NCBI GenBank assembly: GCA_910583885.1 | Contig: CAJUAC010000092.1 | Span: forward strand, 1 to 8,500 | Direction of reading: 5' to 3' | Length of the DNA stretch: 8,500 nucleotides | Source: an uncultured Oscillospiraceae bacterium | GTDB lineage: Bacteria; Bacillota; Clostridia; Oscillospirales; Oscillospiraceae | Shown: positions 1 through 3,875 of the stretch, one piece after another | Position numbering within the stretch: position 1 is the stretch's first letter | Layout: every line of letters starts with the position of its first letter | Position numbers and translations under genes: made by a program | The notes under the pieces: model-generated | The model's database searches: none | The model's input: the letters and a program-made list of their open reading frames with translations, nothing else | What the model was told of the DNA's origin: nothing

Positions 1-12
1 ATCCGGGGCTCT

Positions 13-378
13 TTATTTTTGCGAAATACCATCAATCAGTTTCCGTACAGCAGCCTTTTCGTCCTCATTCATACGCCAATAGGTTTTTATGATCTGCTTT
101 ATTAAGCTATCATCGGAAAGATTGATTTCTTCGCAGACCTGTATAAACTCAGCATCCTCATCAAGTTTGATATACTGGTCACCCTCTCCGGTGCGTAACC
201 ATACTTCTGAAACGTTGAATTCCCGGCAGATGTCGGCAATAGTCCTATCGCTTGGAGTAATTAAATTGATTTCGTAATTTCCGACGGTATTACGCTTAAG
301 CCCTATCCGGTCTGCAAACCTTTGTTGGGTAAGTCCGGCGGATTTCCGTATTTCTTTAATTCGCGCTCCAATGTCCAC
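13..378 (-). CDS. Xre-family helix-turn-helix repressor (phage CI-like)
   Basis: A 121-residue DNA-binding protein, probably the lysogeny repressor that acts on the adjacent divergent control region. Residues about 5-60 form a Cro/CI-type HTH (GLTQQRFADRIGLKRNTVGNYE), followed by the common SEVWLRTGEGD stretch near 57-67 that closes many Xre domains. The remaining ~55 residues are an acidic helical tail. The start is GTG at 378: AGGAGGTG at 385-392 lies 6 nt upstream. An in-frame ATG at 429 would overlap the promoter and lacks such a site. There is no Ser/Lys peptidase domain, so LexA-type self-cleavage is not expected. The gene is AT-richer than the right half of the window. The family assignment is secure; the role as master repressor is inferred from position. 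Confidence 0.9.
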   Translation of the reverse strand: MDIGARIKEIRKSAGLTQQRFADRIGLKRNTVGNYEINLITPSDRTIADICREFNVSEVWLRTGEGDQYIKLDEDAEFIQVCEEINLSDDSLIKQIIKTYWRMNEDEKAAVRKLIDGISQK

Positions 379-400
379 AAGTTTCACCTCCTGTATCCAT

Positions 401-429
401 ACTGTAGCACAATGAATCGGGATTGTCAA
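401..429 (-). promoter_or_regulatory. Promoter of the repressor gene
   Basis: Read on the minus strand, TTGACA (429-424) is separated by 17 bp from TACAGT (406-401, four of six matches to TATAAT). Transcription would start near 394, leaving a leader of about 16 nt with the ribosome binding site almost at the 5' end. The -35 box lies inside a 9-bp inverted repeat with the -35 region of the divergent early promoter (423-431 and 461-469). Confidence 0.65.
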
Positions 430-436
430 TAAATTT

Positions 437-508
437 TTGTTGATTAGAGGGCAAATACACTATTGACAAAAGCCCTTCAAGGGCTTATAATTGCCCTAAA
501 CTCAACAA
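437..508. promoter_or_regulatory. Operator region: nested inverted repeats around the early promoter
   Basis: Three dyads overlap the early promoter. AGCCCTT-C-AAGGGCT (471-485) fills the -35/-10 spacer. AGGGCAA (448-454) is matched by TTGCCCT (491-497), and TTGTTGA (437-443) by TCAACAA (502-508). These last two pairs share one exact centre at 472.5. Overall the AGGGC core occurs four times, at 448, 472 (inverted), 480 and 493 (inverted). This is what one expects for cooperative binding of the Xre repressor as dimers. The binding itself is inferred, not shown. Confidence 0.65.
463..491 (+). promoter_or_regulatory. Consensus early promoter, rightward
   Basis: TTGACA (463-468), 17 bp, TATAAT (486-491): both boxes are a full match to the vegetative sigma factor consensus with ideal spacing. 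Transcription would begin near 498, 26 nt before the ATG at 524. The spacer contains the palindrome AGCCCTTCAAGGGCT, so a bound repressor would directly block RNA polymerase. This is presumably the main early promoter of the element. Confidence 0.85.
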
Positions 509-523
509 GCGGAGGTGAGACAA

Positions 524-712
524 ATGTACGCAAGACTTGATCCGGTTAAACTGGCAGATGTACAGACGGTAGCGGACAAACTGGCTGGCCTGCCTGAAGA
601 TGCCCTGCTCTATGTCTCCGGCTATGTCGAAGGGCGACGCGACGCGATGGAGCGGCAAAAGGATCAGTTGCTTCACAGCGCACCGCCCTCGGACGCTCAG
701 CCCGGGGCGTGA
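524..712 (+). CDS. Small early phage protein, unknown function
   Basis: The first gene of the rightward operon encodes 62 residues. The core (about 10-43: ADVQTVADKLAGLPEDALLY followed by VSGYVEGRRDAM) looks helical and resembles small proteins placed just after the repressor in Clostridia prophages; I know no function for them. The C-terminus is Pro/Ser-rich. The start is ATG 524, because GGAGGTGA at 511-518 ends at the right distance; the upstream in-frame GTG at 515 lies inside that binding site. By position it could be a Cro-like or anti-repressor helper, but no HTH is visible. Confidence 0.75.
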   Translation: MYARLDPVKLADVQTVADKLAGLPEDALLYVSGYVEGRRDAMERQKDQLLHSAPPSDAQPGA

Positions 713-748
713 GGGACGGCGGAAAGGCGGAGATGAGGTGAAAGGGGC

Positions 749-934
749 ATGCACTTAGAAAAAAGCACTGCTCGTCCCAACGGAACAAGCAGTGCGGAAG
801 TTATCCAGGTTATCAAGACAACAGCGACAAGAGGAAGTGGAAGTGAGGACGACCCATGCCGCATAGTGATCCAATACTGGAGTTTTGAAGGCGAACTGCT
901 AGCAGAGCATGATTCGGAATCTATAATCACTTAG
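749..934 (+). CDS. Small conserved phage protein (TTATRGSGSEDDPCR...YW family)
   Basis: 61 residues. After a variable N-terminus, residues 18-56 (VIQVIKTTATRGSGSEDDPC, then RIVIQYWSFEGELLAEHDSE) match a short family that I recognise from many Firmicutes prophages: a Thr-rich strand, a GSGSEDDPCR turn, then a QYW..EGELLAE strand. It is probably a small beta-rich domain of unknown function. GAGGTGA at 735-741 supports ATG 749. The gene lies 36 bp after the previous gene, in the same operon. Its last 8 bp overlap the 3' end of the convergent DUF4145 gene, and no terminator is seen between them. Confidence 0.8.
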   Translation: MHLEKSTARPNGTSSAEVIQVIKTTATRGSGSEDDPCRIVIQYWSFEGELLAEHDSESIIT

Positions 935-1586
935 ACGGCCTTTTGCTTTCGGCGTCCGCAACGATACGCTCCAATAGCGCTGTTTCTTCGTGCCGAGCGA
1001 CGTACCACTTATCAATCAAGACTTCTATTAGCATTAGCAGCCTTTCGGCTTCCCCTTGGTCAACATCAATGATGGTATTAACGTCCTTTTCCATGTGGGC
1101 ACCGATGTTTCCGATTTTGCGCAATGCATCAATTGCCGCCCATTGCGAAGCAGGTATTTTTCCTTGCAAGTCCGCTATTTCATCTATGAGACGATTCTTC
1201 TTAATTCCCCAGAAATCACGAATCATTCCTTGAAGGCAGCGGCGAGCTAACGTAGCAGAGGCTTTTGGACTTTGACAGCTGATTGAATGAGCTTCTTCGT
1301 AGTCTTGCTTTATGAACTTTGGAACATAATCAGGAAATTGAATAGCACTATTTTTCGGATAAATTAAAGCTCGCTTTCCTTCGATATAGCCGTTTCGTCC
1401 AATAGCGATAACAGTTTCTTTTTGACATAAATCATTTGGACATTTGTAAATGTTGATTTCAAGGTATGGCCTTTTCTCGTAGAATACTCCTTTTATTTCG
1501 CCATTAAAAGTAAAGAAAAATTCTCGCATCGTTGAAGGATCCACACTCATAGTTACTCCACAAAACGGGCATCTAAATCCAGACAA
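927..1586 (-). CDS. DUF4145 domain protein with N-terminal zinc ribbon
   Basis: 219 residues. The N-terminus has a CPFC pair (C6, C9) and a CPNDLC pair (C49, C54), consistent with a zinc ribbon. Residues about 85-190 carry the DUF4145 signature: DYEEAHSI, SPKASATLARRCLQGMIRDF and IDALRKIGNIGAH. DUF4145 occurs as a stand-alone protein or fused to restriction and other defence enzymes; its biochemical role is not established. The start is TTG 1586, preceded by AGAAGAGG 8 nt upstream; the next ATG codons would remove the first Cys pair. The gene runs against the operon, has its own promoter and is much AT-richer (20 G/C of 60 at 1321-1380, against 42 of 60 at 5761-5820). It is best read as acquired cargo, possibly a defence or superinfection gene; that role is inference. 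Confidence 0.85.
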   Translation of the reverse strand: MSGFRCPFCGVTMSVDPSTMREFFFTFNGEIKGVFYEKRPYLEINIYKCPNDLCQKETVIAIGRNGYIEGKRALIYPKNSAIQFPDYVPKFIKQDYEEAHSISCQSPKASATLARRCLQGMIRDFWGIKKNRLIDEIADLQGKIPASQWAAIDALRKIGNIGAHMEKDVNTIIDVDQGEAERLLMLIEVLIDKWYVARHEETALLERIVADAESKRPSK

Positions 1587-1637
1587 TTTTAATACCTCTT
1601 CTCTTTGTATGTGGTTCTGGCAGGGGTCTGTACCGCA

Positions 1638-1666
1638 ATTTTACCACACGTTGGGGAAGGGGGCAA
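1638..1666 (-). promoter_or_regulatory. Promoter of the DUF4145 gene
   Basis: On the minus strand TTGCCC (1666-1661) is followed after 17 bp by an extended -10, TGG-TAAAAT (TAAAAT at 1643-1638). The start would be near 1631, giving a leader of about 45 nt before the TTG at 1586. This promoter lies in the gap before the plus-strand gene at 1695 and would let the DUF4145 gene be expressed in the lysogen independently of the early promoter. Confidence 0.55.
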
Positions 1667-1694
1667 CCAAAAGAAAAGAAAGGAGGCCGTAATC

Positions 1695-1877
1695 ATGCGT
1701 GAAGTAGAGGGCGGCGTGTTTGTGAACGAGCCGAGCATTGACCGCATTGTGGAAACGCTCCGGCAAATTTTCAACGAGGGCAAGGCCAAAGAGTGCGGCG
1801 TAACCTTGACCGGCACCATCGTGGAGCGCCGCGACACCGGCGAAGCAGTATGGCCGCGGGCGCAGTCCAGCGCATGA
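1695..1877 (+). CDS. Small phage protein, unknown function
   Basis: 60 residues, MREVEGGVFVNEPSIDRIVE at the N-terminus, then a short helix and a beta-like TLTGTIVER segment. No family with a known job is recognised. The start is ATG 1695 because AGGAGG at 1681-1686 is 8 nt upstream; the in-frame upstream extension to 1605 would cross the minus-strand promoter and is not supported. No strong plus-strand promoter is seen between 1587 and 1694, so expression may depend on read-through across the opposing DUF4145 gene. Its stop overlaps the start of the next gene (ATGA), suggesting coupled translation. Confidence 0.7.
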   Translation: MREVEGGVFVNEPSIDRIVETLRQIFNEGKAKECGVTLTGTIVERRDTGEAVWPRAQSSA

Positions 1878-2137
1878 AAAGCATCTATTCAGTGACCGGA
1901 GAGGCCGTCAAGAGCGCAGATTACACCAGGACCTGCGAAGGCTGCCGCCACGTAAGAGTGGAGCTGTGGGCTAGAGGGGAAATTGGATACCGGTGCTTTG
2001 CCCCTGGAGCGCACCAGGGCTACCACATCGGCACGGGGCGTTTCCTTCCCTATGTCCCAGCGTGGTGCCCGGAGAAATTGAAAAGAGTGGACTATGGCAC
2101 GGAAAAACCAGTATCCCGGCAGGTTAAACAACTGTAA
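1874..2137 (+). CDS. Small four-cysteine (zinc-finger-like) phage protein
   Basis: 87 residues. Cysteines at 21, 24, 41 and 65 (CEGC, YRCFAPG, AWCPE) form a plausible zinc site around a conserved-looking core: CRHVRVELWARGEIGYRCFA, then a Gly/Arg-rich GTGRFLPYVPAW. I recognise this layout from hypothetical proteins of Clostridia phages and ICEs, without a known function. ATG 1874 overlaps the previous stop (ATGA) and has no ribosome binding site of its own, so translation is probably coupled. An in-frame ATG at 1850 is possible but also lacks a site. It could be a nucleic-acid binding or adaptor protein. Confidence 0.75.
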   Translation: MKSIYSVTGEAVKSADYTRTCEGCRHVRVELWARGEIGYRCFAPGAHQGYHIGTGRFLPYVPAWCPEKLKRVDYGTEKPVSRQVKQL

Positions 2138-2148
2138 CAGGAGGAAAC

Positions 2149-2757
2149 ATGATCAAAAAAATCAAAAATGCAGCCGTATGGGTGGCCACTGCCGCGCTCC
2201 TATTAGGCGCAGCAGCGATGCCCAGCGGCGGCATAAAAGAGGACAGCCCTGGCCCCACCGCTCCGGTGATCGTGCTGTCAGAGAGTACGCTTCGTGCTGC
2301 TGAAGGCTGGAGCGACGACCAAAACCGAAACGGAACACCGCTGCTGGACGTGCCGCTGGAGGCAGAAACGCAGCGGGCCATCTTTGATGAGTGCGGCCAG
2401 GATGCCCGCCTGTTCTGCGCAGTGATGGCGATCTCTTCCGTAGAAAGCGGGTTCGATCCGCAGATGGTGGGCGACGGCGGGGACAGTATCGGCATGATGC
2501 AGATCAATACCCGCTGGCACACAGGCCGGATGGAGGCCTTGGGGGTGACAGATCTGGCAGATCCGGTGCAGTGCGCCGCGGTAGCTATTGACTACCTGCT
2601 GGAGCTGGAGGCCATCACGGGGGCCGGCGTAGAGGATCACAGGCTGTATACCGCTTATAACGCCGGCCCTTCCGCCCGGACAAGCCCCACGAACTACAGC
2701 ATGGCCGCGCTGGAAAGGTATGGGGAGTACATAGCGGAGATGGACGATATGGTGTAA
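2149..2757 (+). CDS. Exported lytic transglycosylase (SLT domain)
   Basis: 202 residues. The N-terminus (MIKKIKN, then a hydrophobic stretch at 8-23 ending AAAMPS) is a signal peptide or membrane anchor. A linker follows, then an SLT/goose-lysozyme-like domain from about residue 75: SSVESGFDP with the likely catalytic Glu99, GMMQIN at 115-120, and YTAYNAGPSA at 167-176, the three usual motifs of this fold. Such enzymes cleave the MurNAc-GlcNAc bond of peptidoglycan outside the membrane. AGGAGG at 2139-2144 precedes the ATG by 4 nt. A secreted wall hydrolase inside an early region of small regulatory genes is unusual; it could assist conjugation-like transfer or alter the host wall, or act in lysis. 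Its stop codon coincides with the U-tract of the minus-strand terminator at 2756-2793. Confidence 0.88.
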   Translation: MIKKIKNAAVWVATAALLLGAAAMPSGGIKEDSPGPTAPVIVLSESTLRAAEGWSDDQNRNGTPLLDVPLEAETQRAIFDECGQDARLFCAVMAISSVESGFDPQMVGDGGDSIGMMQINTRWHTGRMEALGVTDLADPVQCAAVAIDYLLELEAITGAGVEDHRLYTAYNAGPSARTSPTNYSMAALERYGEYIAEMDDMV

Positions 2758-2793
2758 AAAAGCCGCCCCAAGTGCTGCAACACTTGAGACGGC
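2756..2793 (-). terminator. Intrinsic terminator of small RNA copy 1
   Basis: On the minus strand a 13-bp stem (2793-2781 with 2774-2762) closes a 6-nt loop TTGCAG and is followed at once by six T (2761-2756). Eleven pairs are Watson-Crick; the other two, at 2766/2789 and 2768/2787, are G-U in the minus-strand RNA but A-C mismatches on the plus strand. There is no T-run after the hairpin on the plus strand. The structure is therefore a minus-strand terminator. Confidence 0.75.
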
Positions 2794-2824
2794 CCGGCCC
2801 TGGAGGGCCAACAAATATCAGTAC
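2756..2824 (-). ncRNA. Predicted small RNA, copy 1
   Basis: A predicted transcript of about 69 nt on the minus strand, bounded by a consensus promoter (2831-2859) and an intrinsic terminator (2756-2793). It starts GTACTGA exactly at the expected +1 (2824), then has an AU-rich segment, a GGCCC-TCCA-GGGCC hairpin (2796-2809), and the terminator hairpin with loop TTGCAG. A second locus at 8402-8461 shares the start sequence, spacing and loop. No open reading frame of note fits within it. It would be antisense to the region between the transglycosylase stop and the leader of the gene at 2861. Expression is predicted from sequence only. Confidence 0.55.
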
Positions 2825-2843
2825 AGCCCCATTATACGGGGCT
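2825..2843 (+). repeat. Inverted repeat enclosing the -10 box / leader hairpin, copy 1
   Basis: AGCCCC (2825-2830) and GGGGCT (2838-2843) are a perfect 6-bp inverted repeat with the loop ATTATAC. In the plus-strand mRNA it would form a hairpin directly ahead of GGGAAGGGA. In DNA it encloses the TATAAT box of the minus-strand promoter. The counterpart at 8462-8479 has a different sequence but the same perfect pairing. Confidence 0.7.
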
Positions 2844-2859
2844 GGGAAGGGAATGTCAA
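2831..2859 (-). promoter_or_regulatory. Consensus minus-strand promoter of small RNA copy 1
   Basis: TTGACA (2859-2854), 17 bp, TATAAT (2836-2831): both boxes match the consensus fully, pointing left towards the terminator at 2756-2793. The spacer contains the ribosome binding site (GGGAAGGGA, 2844-2852) of the plus-strand gene that starts at 2861, so promoter and translation start share the same DNA on opposite strands. Confidence 0.7.
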
Positions 2860-2860
2860 C

Positions 2861-3115
2861 ATGGGAAATGTACAAGGCGGAGTTCTCTCCATCAGGACGT
2901 GCGGCGATCAGGCGGATGTCGAGGTTGCCGGGACAAGGGAGGACATCTTGTTTAACTTGGTAGCTATTACGCACCAAGTCAGCAGGATGCTCAATGTACC
3001 GCCGGAGCTGCTTGCCATAGCAATGCCGGCGGCTGTGCGTGACTATCTGAAGCACGATCTCAACTATGAGATCCACACCAGCGAGAAAGCGGGGCCGCAG
3101 CATGGCCAACCGTAA
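2861..3115 (+). CDS. Hypothetical phage protein, first gene after small RNA copy 1
   Basis: 84 residues. Residues 1-25 look like a short beta unit (GGVLSIRTCGDQADVEVAGT), and 26-65 are helical (REDILFNLVAITHQVSRMLN, PPELLAIAMPAAVRDYL). No function is recognised. The start is ATG 2861, 8 nt after GGGAAGGGA; an out-of-frame ATG at 2853 abuts that site and gives only a short Arg-rich peptide. The leader contains the hairpin 2825-2843, so its translation may respond to that structure or to the antisense small RNA. The 3' end overlaps the next gene by 14 bp. Confidence 0.7.
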   Translation: MGNVQGGVLSIRTCGDQADVEVAGTREDILFNLVAITHQVSRMLNVPPELLAIAMPAAVRDYLKHDLNYEIHTSEKAGPQHGQP

Positions 3116-3506
3116 ACAACGCCGGCATAGCGGGAAACCCCAGGGGATGAGCTATGCGGACGTTCTGGCGAGGAAACGGCAGCTGTGGGACGCCTGCCAG
3201 CAAGCCGCCAATGATACGATGGTGCAGGTTCAGAGCGATATTCACACCCAGCGTGCCATGTGGCTGATGTGCGTAGCCATGAACGACGCCTTTGGTATCG
3301 GGCCGGAGCGGTTCCAGCGGTTCGCCCAGTGCCTGCAGGAGAGGGCGGTATGGTATGAGGAACTGGTCAGGGGCGGCGACGATGATTATGCCAGCGAAAA
3401 GCTGCGCCTGGAGGCCCAGCGGTGCTCTGGACTGAACATCGAATACCTGTATGAGGCCGAAATGCTGGCGGCGCAGAAAAAGTATGAACAGGAGGGATGG
3501 CAGTGA
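3102..3506 (+). CDS. Hypothetical helical phage protein
   Basis: 134 residues beginning MANRKQRRHSGKPQG, a basic start common in Clostridia phage hypotheticals, followed by a largely helical body: VLARKRQLWDACQQAANDT, SDIHTQRAMWLMCVAMNDAF, GPERFQRFAQCLQERAVWYE and the C-terminal IEYLYEAEMLAAQKKYEQE. The WLMCVAMNDAFGIGPERF segment is typical of its homologues as I recall them; no function is known to me. The start ATG 3102 lies inside the end of the previous gene with only a weak GCGGGG site, suggesting coupled translation. Its TGA overlaps the GTG of the next gene. Confidence 0.72.
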   Translation: MANRKQRRHSGKPQGMSYADVLARKRQLWDACQQAANDTMVQVQSDIHTQRAMWLMCVAMNDAFGIGPERFQRFAQCLQERAVWYEELVRGGDDDYASEKLRLEAQRCSGLNIEYLYEAEMLAAQKKYEQEGWQ

Positions 3507-3862
3507 ACTTCCAGGCCGATGCAGTCCGGGCCATTGAGGCCCAGCAAGCCAAGGTCAAGACCCGCTCCCCCCAGTGGATGGTAGGGGAGCAGTTGAAGGA
3601 GATCTGCCGCCGGGAGTCGAAGAGCGCGGAGCTCATCGCCCAGGATCTCCAGGTGGAGGCCATGGGCATCACCGAGGCAGAGAAGAAGATCAAAGCCTAT
3701 GCCGACGGCCACAAGACTGGGAGATTTGCCTGCGTGACACCCATCGAGGCGGACCGTATCCTCCGGGAATTCTACGGTCTGCCAAAGCCGGATACCGCCG
3801 CTCCGCCGCCGGCAGCCAACCCGCCGGAGCGGAAGATCGTCGATCTGCTGGATTTCCTGTAA
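3503..3862 (+). CDS. PcfK-like protein
   Basis: 119 residues. The core at about 25-93 (MVGEQLKEICRRE, ITEAEKKIKAYAD, ACVTPIEADRILREFYGLP) resembles PcfK-like proteins, named after the pCF10 conjugation region and common in phages next to PcfJ; their molecular role is unclear. A Pro/Ala-rich linker (97-108) leads to a conserved-looking tail, KIVDLLDFL. The start is GTG 3503: AGGAGG at 3490-3495 sits 7 nt upstream, whereas the ATG at 3497 nearly touches it. GTGA overlaps the previous stop. The assignment rests on the core pattern and on the PcfJ-like gene that follows immediately. Confidence 0.65.
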   Translation: MNFQADAVRAIEAQQAKVKTRSPQWMVGEQLKEICRRESKSAELIAQDLQVEAMGITEAEKKIKAYADGHKTGRFACVTPIEADRILREFYGLPKPDTAAPPPAANPPERKIVDLLDFL

Positions 3863-3875
3863 GGAGGCGGTGAAC

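Noticed and set aside
896..905. Perfect 10-bp palindrome CTGCTAGCAG inside the gene at 749
   Set aside because: It lies within coding sequence, occurs once as far as I can see, and has no T-run; chance is enough to explain it.
1605..1694. Longer N-terminus for the small gene at 1695
   Set aside because: AGGAGG is placed for ATG 1695, and the extension overlaps the minus-strand promoter of the DUF4145 gene.
2758..2860. Plus-strand rho-independent terminator after the transglycosylase gene
   Set aside because: The hairpin has no T-run on the plus strand and contains two A-C mismatches there; the T6 and full pairing are on the minus strand.
2853..2963. Short frame starting at ATG 2853 ahead of the gene at 2861
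   Set aside because: The ATG abuts the ribosome binding site with no spacer, and the peptide is short, Arg-rich and without any match to known proteins.
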